NCBI GenBank assembly: GCA_039197065.1
Contig: JBCCUL010000014.1
Coordinates: 1-64,000, forward strand
Origin: JANQPX01 sp039197065
GTDB taxonomy: Bacteria > Pseudomonadota > Alphaproteobacteria > Geminicoccales > Geminicoccaceae
Length of the DNA stretch: 64,000 nt
Direction: 5' to 3'
How positions within the stretch are numbered: position 1 is the first letter of the stretch; each line of letters opens with the position of its first letter. Under the pieces are notes generated by a model. That model saw only the letters and a program-made list of their open reading frames with translations. It did not search any database and was not told where the DNA came from. Positions 25,059 to 33,662 of this stretch are shown here, one piece after another. A program made the position numbers and the translations under genes.

Positions 25059-26647
25059 CCGTCGGGCGCGCCGCCGACGATCCTGAACCGGCTGACGGTA
25101 CGAGAAAATCCGGCCTGTTCGCTTCGGTTGCGACCGTCGGCTCCTTCACCATGCTCTCGCGCGTGCTCGGTTTTTTGCGCGACATGATGATGGCCGCCCT
25201 GCTCGGCGCGGGGCCGCTTGCGGATGCGTTCTTCGTCGCCTTCAAACTGCCGAATTTCCTGAGGCGTCTGTTCGCCGAGGGGGCTTTCAACGCCGGCTTC
25301 GTGCCGCTCTTTGCGCGGACGCTGGAAGGCGAAGGTAGAGCCGTGGCGCGCGAATTCGCCGCTCAGGCGCAAGCGGTTCTGCTGGCGGTGCTGGTGCCTT
25401 TGGTGATCATCGGCGTCATCGCCATGCCCTGGATCATCAGCGTCATGGCCTATGGTTTCGAGCCCGGCAGCGAACGCTTCGACGCCGCGGTCGATCTCTC
25501 TAGGATCACGTTCTGCTACATCGCCTTCATCTCGCTGGTGGCGCTTTATAGCGGCATTTTGAATTCGCTCGGCCGTTTCGCGGTGCCGGCGGCAGCACCA
25601 ATCATCCTCAATCTCTGCATGATCGGCGGCATGCTGCTGAGTTATTTCTGGCTCGATGCGCCGGCCCATCTGCTGGCCTGGGGATTGGCTTTCGCCGGTC
25701 TTGCTCAGTTTCTCTGGGTGCGCGCGGCCCTTCGCCGTGAGGGCATGGCGCCTGCGTTTCAACGGCCGCGCCTCAGCCCTGAAGTGAAGCGTCTGTTCGC
25801 TCTGATCCTTCCAGGCGTGTTCGGCGCGAGCGTCGCCCAGATCAGTCTTCTGGCCGACGTTTTCTTTGCCTCCCATTTGGACGAAGGCGCGATCTCCTAC
25901 CTCTACTACGCCGACCGCGTCGGTCAGCTGCCGCTCGGCGTCATCGGCGTCGCGGTGGGCACGGCCTTGCTGCCCTTGATGGCCCGTCAGCTCAGAGCCG
26001 GCGAAACCGATGCTGCCGTCCACAGCCAAAATCGCGGTATCGAGCTGGCGCTGCTGCTGACCATTCCGGCGGCCATCGGCATCGCCATCCTGAGCATGCC
26101 GATCGTCACCGTCCTCTTCGAGCGCGGCGAATTCGGACCGGCGGACAGCATCGCCACCAGCGCCACGCTTTCAGCCTACGCGCTCGGTCTGCCGGCCTAT
26201 GTCCTGATCAAGGTTCTGGCGCCCGGTTTCTTTGCGCGTGAGGACACGAGCACGCCTGTGCGGATCGCGGTCGTCTGCCTGGCCGCCAACGTGATGTTCG
26301 TTTTGTTGCTGATCGGACCGCTCGAATATGTCGGCATCGCTCTCGCCACCGTGCTGTCATCCTGGCTGAACGCCTTGCTACTCGGCACGATGCTGCACCG
26401 GCGCGGTCTCTTTCGCCTCGATCAGCGGCTCCTTTACCGCTTGCCGCGCATCCTGATCGCGGGGCTGGCCATGGCGTTCACCATCTGGCTTGCGATGGAT
26501 TATGCGCGGGATCTCTTGCCGGCGGTTCTGGCGCTCGCCTTGATGATCGCCCTTGGTATGGTGGTTTTCTTCGCGATCGCGCATCAACTCAAAGCCTTCG
26601 ACCTTGATGAGGTCAAACGATTGATGAGGAACCGGAAAGGTTCATGA
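25055..26647 (+). CDS. murJ: Lipid II flippase MurJ (MviN)
   Basis: A 530-residue MOP-superfamily membrane protein with about fourteen hydrophobic segments. The N-terminal SRVLGFLRDMMMAALLGAGP, KLPNFLRRLFAEGAFNAGFVPLF and the later RVGQLPLGVIGVAVGTALLP are hallmarks of MurJ. It flips lipid II across the inner membrane for peptidoglycan synthesis. It is translationally coupled to glnD by a 4-bp overlap. Confidence 0.96.
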   Translation: MTVGRAADDPEPADGTRKSGLFASVATVGSFTMLSRVLGFLRDMMMAALLGAGPLADAFFVAFKLPNFLRRLFAEGAFNAGFVPLFARTLEGEGRAVAREFAAQAQAVLLAVLVPLVIIGVIAMPWIISVMAYGFEPGSERFDAAVDLSRITFCYIAFISLVALYSGILNSLGRFAVPAAAPIILNLCMIGGMLLSYFWLDAPAHLLAWGLAFAGLAQFLWVRAALRREGMAPAFQRPRLSPEVKRLFALILPGVFGASVAQISLLADVFFASHLDEGAISYLYYADRVGQLPLGVIGVAVGTALLPLMARQLRAGETDAAVHSQNRGIELALLLTIPAAIGIAILSMPIVTVLFERGEFGPADSIATSATLSAYALGLPAYVLIKVLAPGFFAREDTSTPVRIAVVCLAANVMFVLLLIGPLEYVGIALATVLSSWLNALLLGTMLHRRGLFRLDQRLLYRLPRILIAGLAMAFTIWLAMDYARDLLPAVLALALMIALGMVVFFAIAHQLKAFDLDEVKRLMRNRKGS

Positions 26648-26731
26648 TGTCGCTGAGGGTGCCTGATTGCCGGCGGCGTTCCCGAACGGCTTCTTCACGA
26701 ATGGGCTGTCGGCGAGAGGCCGAACCCCTCT

Positions 26732-28027
26732 TCAGCCCGTGGCGTTTTGGCGATCGCTCTCTTCGACAACCTCATGGTCGTCTTTAGCATCTTTTTCGGG
26801 GCCCAGCGCCTTTGCCTGTTCGATCCAGCGATCCGAAGCGATCTGAAAACTGCTAAGCCCGATCTCATCCGCCAGCCAGGCGATGTCCTCCGTTGAGAGG
26901 TCGGCAAGCTGATCATAACGGTAGCAGCCGCAGTCATGCAGGCGGCCTTCGATTTCCGGGCTGATACCATCGATCGCCAAGAGATCGTCGATGTCGTCAG
27001 GCCGCTGATCGAGGAAGGCCATGGGTCGCTTGCGCTCGATGGCTTCGGTCGGCGTTGGGCGGAACATCCCGCCATGGGGTGGCTTCGGTGGGGCGGAGTC
27101 GTCGCCGCCATGATCGCCTTCTGCGGGCATCTCGACCGTTTCGATCGTCGACGGCAGATCGAGGCTGACGCCTTCCCGGTCTTCGATATCCGCCTCGTCC
27201 AGATCCGGATTGTTCAGGGCATCGCCAGCAGCCGCGACATCCGTCATCATGTTGAAAGCGGTTGCCGCTCTTGCCGATGAACCGTTCAGACCATTGGCTT
27301 GCTCAGCTTCTTCAGCCTGGCCGAAAACCGCATTTGCGGATGACGATATATCCTGGGCAGCGCCGCCGTCGCCGGCGACATCGAAGGTGCTGGCGCCGAG
27401 CGTTCTTGCGAGCGTGGAACGGATGTCATTGAGCGCAATCTTGGCCTGCTCATGAGCGGTGCGTTCCGTCTCGAGCTCGGCGCTCAAGCTACGGCGCATG
27501 TCTTCGAGTTCGGCGCGCGCATTCTCGGCCGCGAGTTTTTCCGCCCCGATGAGAAGGCGGAGTTCTTCGATCTGCGCGCGCGACTGCGCCTCCTTGGCCA
27601 TAGCCTCGGACGCAGCAGCCCTTTCGGCATTCGCCGTTTCGATCGCCTGATCGATGTTCGCCTGAACGGATGCTCGATCCGCCTCGATGGTCGCATCAAT
27701 GCCGGCGCGCACGCTTTCCAGCTCTGACTGCACGTCTCTTACCGAAAGGCGCTCGGCCTCGATGGTTTCCTTAAGCTCATTCATTGACCGATTGGCGTCG
27801 AGCGCCGCCGCTTTGAGCGCCTTTTTTCCGTTGGCTTCGGATTCCTCCAGGAATTTTCGGGTCTGGTCGTGCGCGTCCTTTTCCTGCTCGATCACCGCCG
27901 TCAGCTCGTCACGCAGCCCACGCAGCCTTCGGCGCTGACCAAGTCCCCAGATCATCCAGCCCAGAATCAGGCCGATGAGCGCTGTCGACAGCATGTAGAG
28001 GAGCATTTCCGTCGCAAGGTAGGTCAC
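26732..28027 (-). CDS. Membrane-anchored coiled-coil protein with helix-hairpin-helix C-terminus
   Basis: A 431-residue protein with one N-terminal transmembrane segment (about 8-28), a long coiled coil of Glu/Ala/Lys heptads (about 35-210), an acidic Pro-containing linker and a C-terminal DDIDDLLAIDGISPEIEGRL region. That region resembles the H3TH/helix-hairpin-helix fold of ribosomal-protein-L21-tail type domains. Such envelope-spanning proteins occur next to OmpA-family genes in alphaproteobacteria. It lies 27 bp downstream of the OmpA-like gene in the same direction, so probably in one operon. Function is unknown. Confidence 0.75.
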   Translation of the reverse strand: MTYLATEMLLYMLSTALIGLILGWMIWGLGQRRRLRGLRDELTAVIEQEKDAHDQTRKFLEESEANGKKALKAAALDANRSMNELKETIEAERLSVRDVQSELESVRAGIDATIEADRASVQANIDQAIETANAERAAASEAMAKEAQSRAQIEELRLLIGAEKLAAENARAELEDMRRSLSAELETERTAHEQAKIALNDIRSTLARTLGASTFDVAGDGGAAQDISSSANAVFGQAEEAEQANGLNGSSARAATAFNMMTDVAAAGDALNNPDLDEADIEDREGVSLDLPSTIETVEMPAEGDHGGDDSAPPKPPHGGMFRPTPTEAIERKRPMAFLDQRPDDIDDLLAIDGISPEIEGRLHDCGCYRYDQLADLSTEDIAWLADEIGLSSFQIASDRWIEQAKALGPEKDAKDDHEVVEESDRQNATG

Positions 28028-28054
28028 GACAAATCCCTTTCCCTATCGTGGAGC

Positions 28055-30382
28055 TCAGCCCTCGGCATCGGCGCTCCGAGCATCCGCGGACGCTCTCCAT
28101 TCAAACGTGATTCGGCGGTTCGCAGCACGTCCTTCATCGGTGGCGTTGTCAGCCACCGGGTTCCTGTCTCCATAACCGACGGCCAGCAAGGAGCTTGCAT
28201 CGACACCGCGCGCGGTCAGCGCATCCAGGACGACATCGGCGCGCGCCTGGCTCAGTTCCTGGTTCATGTCAGCGGCGCCGCGCGAGTCGGTGTGTCCGCC
28301 AATCTCGAGGACCAGATCGGTCTTGTCCAGACAGGCGATCGCCAGGCCTGCAAGGGCGTTCAAAATCGCTTCGGCGCGCTCGTCCAACGTCTCCTCGCCG
28401 CGCAGGAACGTGATTTTGTCGGTGGTCAGCATGGCCGAGGAGCGTTCCTGGCATGAACGCTGGTCCGCGGCGATTTCGATCGACGGCAGCCAGAAGCCTT
28501 GACGGAAAACTTCGCTATCGCCGGTCAGCGGATTGATACGCTCTGTGCCGTCGCCATAGGCTGCGGTCGTGCTTCCGACATCGACCAGGGGCTGCCGGTC
28601 ATCACTGAGCGCAAGCACGATCTCTCGGGCAATCGCATCGGCATCGTCTCGGCTATGCACCTTTCCTTTGACCGTTGGGCGCTCGCCGCCGAGCGACAGG
28701 TCGATCTCCTCGAAGGCGGGCAGGATCGTTCCGATAGCCGTCAGGTTCTCTTGCCACTTCTCAAGCGAGCCTCGACCATTCTCCTCGAGCTTGCCGTCAT
28801 AACGCTGAATGCCGAGCGCCAGCATCGCTTCCCCCTCGCTCAGACCCTCGGGAAGGGCGCCGTTCAGGGAAACGCCGTCGGTTGAAGAAAATGCCAGATC
28901 AAGCGAAGCGGCGGGGCGCGGATCGATGGGCTGGAGATCGATGGTCATGGCTCGGTCGATGGCGGCGAGGGCGGTTTCGACCGGCTCGACGTCTTCGGGG
29001 GTTTCGACGACCCCGATCAAATGCGCCTCGTAGTCTTCCAGACTGAGCCGGCCGGCGCTGACCACATCAAGAGCCTCGACATGGTCGGCGGCAAAGTTGA
29101 GCCATTCGGCGTCAGGCCGGTTTCCCGCAAGGGCGAGCTCGACCTCGATATTCTCGACGCCTGCACGCTGCCTGATCAGTGAAACCAAGATTTCCTGAGA
29201 TTGCTCGTCCGGCACGATGCCGTGGATCGCCCAGACATTTTCTTCCATCTTGTCGATGGTAAGCGATGGCGTCTGGTTTACCGGCTCGTCGTCGATGCCC
29301 GGCGCGGCAGCGGCATCGAGTGCGGCGTCGGCGTCGGTCAGGGGCACGTCCTCGATCTCGAAAGTCTGTTCGATCTCGACAGCCTGAATGCCAGCCTGAC
29401 TTGCCGGATCCGTCTGGGTTTCATCATCATCAAGCGCCGCCGTATCGCTTGCCTCTGTTCCGGGATCGCTGGCGAAAGACACGTCATTGTCGACCACGTC
29501 GAAGCGTCCGGCCTCCATATCCTTCATCGCGCTGATGCCGGCCTGCACCAAGGATGGCCATTCCTCATCCGGCATGCCGTCGGCGACTTGGATGTCGGCG
29601 ACCACGGGCTGGCCGCCGACGATCGCTTCGCCTTCCTCGATCAAGGCGCTGCGGGTCGCCTCGTCGGGCGCGAAACCGGTGAGGCTGAGACTGCCGTCGA
29701 TGCTCTTGACGACCGAGAAGGTGAAAGGCTTGACCGTTTCTCTCTTGATGCCGACGTCGTGGGCCCAGGTGTAGCCTTCCGGCACCGTCGACGCGAACAT
29801 GTCGATGGCGTCGATATCGGCCTGACCGGCGACGCCGCCTTCGAGCACCACATGTTCATCGGAGATCGAGAGACGGCCCTGACGCATGGCCGCCAACGCG
29901 TCCATCCCGATAGTCGCGGCCTCCGGCCAGCTGCTGGACGGGGCGCCATCGGCAACCGTGATCTGCACGCTTACGTCCTCGCCGAACAGCGCTTTGGCAC
30001 CGGCCTCCAGCGAAGCTTTGACATCGGCGTTTGGTGCATAACCTTCGACGACCACCTTGCCGTCGGCGTTTCTGACCGCGCCGAATTTGTAGGGTGAGAC
30101 GGCCTCTGCCTGATCCAGCTCGTCGATGGGGCCGAGAGCGCCGTAGACGCCGGCCGCGGCATCCAACAGGTCTTGCCGCCCAATGGACTGGTCGATGTTT
30201 CCTTCCAGCGTGACATGCCTGCCGTCGACCCGCAGGCTCACACCTTCTGACGTCACGGAGGCGAGAGCCACCGACGCCCGTCTCTCGATGTCGGCTTCGA
30301 TCTCGGGCGCTTTGTGGATCAGGGCGGAGTAGCCGGTAAGCCCAAGAGCCGCCAGACAAAGAACAATACCGAAAAACCGCAT
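28055..30382 (-). CDS. OmpA-family protein with BON-like repeats
   Basis: A 775-residue protein from the ATG at 30382 (MRFFGIVLCLAALGLTG), giving a direct membrane anchor/signal; an upstream start at 30406 adds 8 polar residues. The N-terminal two thirds hold several BON-like repeats (phrases such as GRHVTLEGNID, DGKVVVEGYAPN and DGSLSLTGFAPD). The C-terminal OmpA domain has LVLEIGGHTDSRGAADMNQELSQARA and the final ANRRITFEWR. It should tether outer layers to peptidoglycan, anchored in the inner membrane. It is probably the first gene of an operon with the coiled-coil gene. Confidence 0.88.
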   Translation of the reverse strand: MRFFGIVLCLAALGLTGYSALIHKAPEIEADIERRASVALASVTSEGVSLRVDGRHVTLEGNIDQSIGRQDLLDAAAGVYGALGPIDELDQAEAVSPYKFGAVRNADGKVVVEGYAPNADVKASLEAGAKALFGEDVSVQITVADGAPSSSWPEAATIGMDALAAMRQGRLSISDEHVVLEGGVAGQADIDAIDMFASTVPEGYTWAHDVGIKRETVKPFTFSVVKSIDGSLSLTGFAPDEATRSALIEEGEAIVGGQPVVADIQVADGMPDEEWPSLVQAGISAMKDMEAGRFDVVDNDVSFASDPGTEASDTAALDDDETQTDPASQAGIQAVEIEQTFEIEDVPLTDADAALDAAAAPGIDDEPVNQTPSLTIDKMEENVWAIHGIVPDEQSQEILVSLIRQRAGVENIEVELALAGNRPDAEWLNFAADHVEALDVVSAGRLSLEDYEAHLIGVVETPEDVEPVETALAAIDRAMTIDLQPIDPRPAASLDLAFSSTDGVSLNGALPEGLSEGEAMLALGIQRYDGKLEENGRGSLEKWQENLTAIGTILPAFEEIDLSLGGERPTVKGKVHSRDDADAIAREIVLALSDDRQPLVDVGSTTAAYGDGTERINPLTGDSEVFRQGFWLPSIEIAADQRSCQERSSAMLTTDKITFLRGEETLDERAEAILNALAGLAIACLDKTDLVLEIGGHTDSRGAADMNQELSQARADVVLDALTARGVDASSLLAVGYGDRNPVADNATDEGRAANRRITFEWRASADARSADAEG

Positions 30383-30911
30383 GATATCAGCCTTTTCCTC
30401 ACGCACGATCCGAACCGGGTTGCGCGTTCAGCCATCCGCCCGGCTATCGGAGACCAGCCATCTCCCGGAAACAGCCGAGTCCTCCGCAAGTGCCGCCAAG
30501 CCAACGGACCCCGCTAGCGATAGCAGACAAACAAAGGGACGATGAGCGCAATCCAGCCGATGAGCAAGTCAGTACAGCTTTTTATAGATAAACGCCAAAA
30601 GCGCCAGACATTTGCTAAGCTTCATTAACAGCCGTGAAGGTGTTGTTGGACGAAGCTGGCTGGTAACTGGAACAACCGTAGGATGACATACAACAATTGA
30701 CTTATCGGGTCATGCGGAAACCGCCCCAATGAGCACACTCCGAAGAATCCTGCCAAAATTTGCGTGAAATTCTATTGATCGCCCCCGCGAAAGCTTCTAA
30801 GGCATGACCCTCATCGGAATTTTCCCAGCCCATTGGATGTTGTTGTGATGTCGGTTCAAGACGAATGGCGGCTTCCGATGATCAGAGTTTTCACCTTTGG
30901 ATGTGATTTCT
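30383..30911. other. Divergent intergenic stretch, no gene seen
   Basis: About 530 bp between the OmpA-family gene and the rightward SxtJ-like gene. I see no supported coding region, repeat or structured RNA. It must hold promoters for both directions, but no convincing -35/-10 pair stands out to the eye. Confidence 0.5.
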
Positions 30912-31361
30912 ATGGCGACGCATGAGGACTATTCGCGTGAGGAGGAGATCGAGGGAAGCTCGGACCGCGGCTTCGGGCTGACGGTCGGCGCCATTCTTCT
31001 CGCGATCGTGCTGGTTCGCTTAACCCTCGAATGGTGGCGCACCGGCGGTGTGACGTTTGGATGGTTCGAGTACATTCTAGGCGGGATCGGCATCGCCCTT
31101 CTCGTGATGGGCCTCGTGTTGCCGTCCGTTCTCGCTCCGCTGAACCGGGCCTGGATGAAGCTCGGACTCTTGCTGTTCACCATCGTCAACCCAATCGTTC
31201 TCGGTCTGATATTTCTGGTGACCATCATTCCGATCGGTCTGGCGCTTCGCTTGTTCGGTAAGGATCCGCTTCGATTGCGCTTCGAGCCCGATGCCAAGAG
31301 CTACTGGATCGAACGCGACCCGCCCGGTCCCGAGCCGGAGAGCATGCCACAGCAATTCTAA
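30912..31361 (+). CDS. SxtJ-family membrane protein
   Basis: A 149-residue protein from the ATG at 30912 (MATHEDYSREEE). After an acidic N-terminus it has three to four hydrophobic segments (FGLTVGAILLAIVLVRLTLEW, YILGGIGIALLVMGLVLPSV, LGLLLFTIVNPIVLGLIF) and a C-terminal FGKDPLRLRFEPDAKSYW. This pattern matches the SxtJ family, normally found beside carbamoyltransferase genes as here. Its biochemical role is unknown; it may support delivery of carbamoyl groups or substrates. Confidence 0.82.
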   Translation: MATHEDYSREEEIEGSSDRGFGLTVGAILLAIVLVRLTLEWWRTGGVTFGWFEYILGGIGIALLVMGLVLPSVLAPLNRAWMKLGLLLFTIVNPIVLGLIFLVTIIPIGLALRLFGKDPLRLRFEPDAKSYWIERDPPGPEPESMPQQF

Positions 31362-31489
31362 ACGCCTGGCCTTCGATATCGGTGGCGCTTTGACCGAGGC
31401 GCCTGGTGCGGATGCAACGAAGGCTGACATCAACGTGGAAGGGGCGGCCAATGCAAAGAATGCCGCCTGGAACGACGAGGTAGTAGGAA

Positions 31490-31639
31490 ATGTCGATTTT
31501 TGCCGAACTTTGGCAGTTCATGCGTGCCCGCAAAAAATACTGGCTTTTGCCGATCATCATGATGATGACGCTGTTTGGCGGCCTTATCGTGCTGACCCAG
31601 GGCACCGCGGTGGCGCCGTTCATCTACACCGTCTTTTAA
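31490..31639 (+). CDS. DUF5989 family small membrane protein
   Basis: A 49-residue protein: MSIFAELWQFMRARKKYW, one hydrophobic segment of about 23 residues, then the ending VAPFIYTVF. TAGGAA precedes the ATG. This is the DUF5989 pattern (a WxFxRxRKKYWLLP start and an APFIYTLF-type end), which is regularly sandwiched between SxtJ and carbamoyltransferase genes. Its C-terminal FIYTVF also fits FxYxxF, the DltX-type motif, which I find notable (see findings). Confidence 0.88.
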   Translation: MSIFAELWQFMRARKKYWLLPIIMMMTLFGGLIVLTQGTAVAPFIYTVF

Positions 31640-31807
31640 GGCGGTGGGGCTCCGGGATGCCGGCCTCGACTGGCCTGAGCGGGCGGTCGAGGCTGGTTTC
31701 CGCTGTCCCGTGACGGTCACCAAGGCCGTCTAGAGGAGCTGGGGAAGGGGATCGGGTTCCGACCGGCGTCATGGTGTTGCCGTCGATAACCAAAAACGGA
31801 AGAAAAC

Positions 31808-33643
31808 ATGCATATTCTCGGTGTGTCGGCTTTTTATCACGACAGTGCCGCGGCTCTGGTGACGGACGGCAAGATCGTCGCCGCTGCGCAGGAAGAGCGC
31901 TTCACCCGCACCAAGCATGACAGCGGTTTTCCCGCCGAGGCGATCCGCTACTGCCTGAAAGAAGGTGGCATCACGCTTGCCGACGTCGACCATATCGCTT
32001 TTTACGACAAGCCGTTTTTGAAGTTCGAGCGTCTGCTCGAGACTTACCTCACCTTCGCTCCAAGAGGTTTCAAGTCCTTTCGCGTCGCCATGCCGGTCTG
32101 GATGAAGGAGAAGCTCTTTCAAAAGACCCTGCTGCGCCGAGAACTGGAGAAGATCGAGAAGATCAAAGGCCTGGAAAAGCGTCTCCTGTTCAGCGAGCAT
32201 CACCAGAGCCATGCCGCCAGCGCCTTCTTCCCATCGCCTTTCGAGGAAGCGGCGGTCCTGACGATCGACGGCGTCGGTGAGTGGGCGACGACGTCTCTCG
32301 GCATCGGTAAGGGGCACGAGCTTACCATGCTGAAGGAGATCCACTTTCCCCATTCTCTGGGCCTGCTCTATTCCGCCTTCACCTATTACACCGGCTTCAA
32401 GGTGAATTCCGGCGAATACAAGATCATGGGCCTCGCTCCCTATGGCGAGCCGAAATATACCGATCTCATCTTCGAGCATCTGATCGACCTCAAGGAGGAT
32501 GGCACTTTCCGGCTGGATCAGAGCTATTTCGACTACTGCACCGGTCTCACCATGACCAACGAGCGCTTCAACGATTTGTTCGGCGGTCCGCCGCGCGTGT
32601 CCGAAGAGCTGGTGACCCAACGGGAGATGGACCTTGCCGCCTCGGTGCAGGCGGTCACCGAAGAGGTGATGATCAGGCTCGCCCGCTCCATCCGCAAGGA
32701 AACGGGGCTGAAGAATCTCTGTCTTGCCGGCGGCGTCGCTCTGAATTGCGTCGCCAATGGCAAGGTGCTGCGCGATGGCGCGTTCGAGAATATCTGGATC
32801 CAGCCAGCTTCCGGCGATGCCGGCGGTGCGCTTGGCGCTGCCCTTACCGGCTATCACGGGTTCAAGCGCCAGCCGCGCAAATTGAATGGCGCCATGGATG
32901 GCATGAAGGGGTCCTATCTCGGCCCCTGTTACGAACAGAGCGAGATCGAGGCCGGTCTCACCAAGGCCGGTGCGGTCTTCAAGACGCTGTCCGAGGATGA
33001 GATGATCAAGACCACGGCCAAGGCCCTCGCCGAGGGCAAGGCGGTCGGCTGGTTCCAGGGGCGCATGGAGTTCGGGCCGCGCGCGCTCGGCGGGCGCTCC
33101 ATTCTCGGCGATGCCCGTTCGCCCAGCATGCAGCGCACCTTGAACCTGAAGGTGAAGTACCGGGAGAGCTTTCGGCCGTTCGCGCCTTCAGTCCTCCGCG
33201 AGCATGTCGGCGAGTGGTTCGAGCATGAGGAGGACAGCCCCTATATGCTGATCGTCGCCGACGTGGTCGAAGACAAGCGCCGGCGGATGAATGAGAGCGA
33301 GGAAGGTCTCTTCGGCATCGACAAGCTGAACGTCGCCCGCTCGGAAATCCCGGCCGTCACCCATGTCGATTACTCCGCGCGCATCCAGACCGTGCACGAG
33401 GAAACCAATCCCGCCTATCACAAGCTCCTGAAGGCATTTCACGGCGAGACCGGCTGTCCGATCCTGGTCAACACCAGCTTCAACGTGCGCGGCGAGCCGA
33501 TCGTCTGCACGCCGGAAGACGCTTTCCGCTGCTTCATGGGCACCGAGATCGAAATGCTCGTGGTCGGCAATGCCGTTCTGGACAAGACCGAGCAGAACCC
33601 CGATCTCAAGCTCGACTACAAGGAAGCCTTCGAGCTCGACTGA
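31808..33643 (+). CDS. Carbamoyltransferase (NodU/CmcH family)
   Basis: A 611-residue enzyme with the N-terminal Kae1-like kinase-fold domain (ILGVSAFYHDSAAALV, then HHQSHAASAFFPS with metal-binding His residues, and NSGEYKIMGLAPYG). The C-terminal carbamoyltransferase domain contains GRMEFGPRALGGRSIL and CPILVNTSFNVRGEPIV. It transfers a carbamoyl group from carbamoyl phosphate, via carbamoyl-AMP, to a sugar or lipid hydroxyl. It follows SxtJ and DUF5989 in one direction, forming a conserved trio. The acceptor is likely a surface glycan, inferred from context. Confidence 0.93.
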   Translation: MHILGVSAFYHDSAAALVTDGKIVAAAQEERFTRTKHDSGFPAEAIRYCLKEGGITLADVDHIAFYDKPFLKFERLLETYLTFAPRGFKSFRVAMPVWMKEKLFQKTLLRRELEKIEKIKGLEKRLLFSEHHQSHAASAFFPSPFEEAAVLTIDGVGEWATTSLGIGKGHELTMLKEIHFPHSLGLLYSAFTYYTGFKVNSGEYKIMGLAPYGEPKYTDLIFEHLIDLKEDGTFRLDQSYFDYCTGLTMTNERFNDLFGGPPRVSEELVTQREMDLAASVQAVTEEVMIRLARSIRKETGLKNLCLAGGVALNCVANGKVLRDGAFENIWIQPASGDAGGALGAALTGYHGFKRQPRKLNGAMDGMKGSYLGPCYEQSEIEAGLTKAGAVFKTLSEDEMIKTTAKALAEGKAVGWFQGRMEFGPRALGGRSILGDARSPSMQRTLNLKVKYRESFRPFAPSVLREHVGEWFEHEEDSPYMLIVADVVEDKRRRMNESEEGLFGIDKLNVARSEIPAVTHVDYSARIQTVHEETNPAYHKLLKAFHGETGCPILVNTSFNVRGEPIVCTPEDAFRCFMGTEIEMLVVGNAVLDKTEQNPDLKLDYKEAFELD

Positions 33644-33662
33644 CGCGCCGCCGGCCTGCTGC

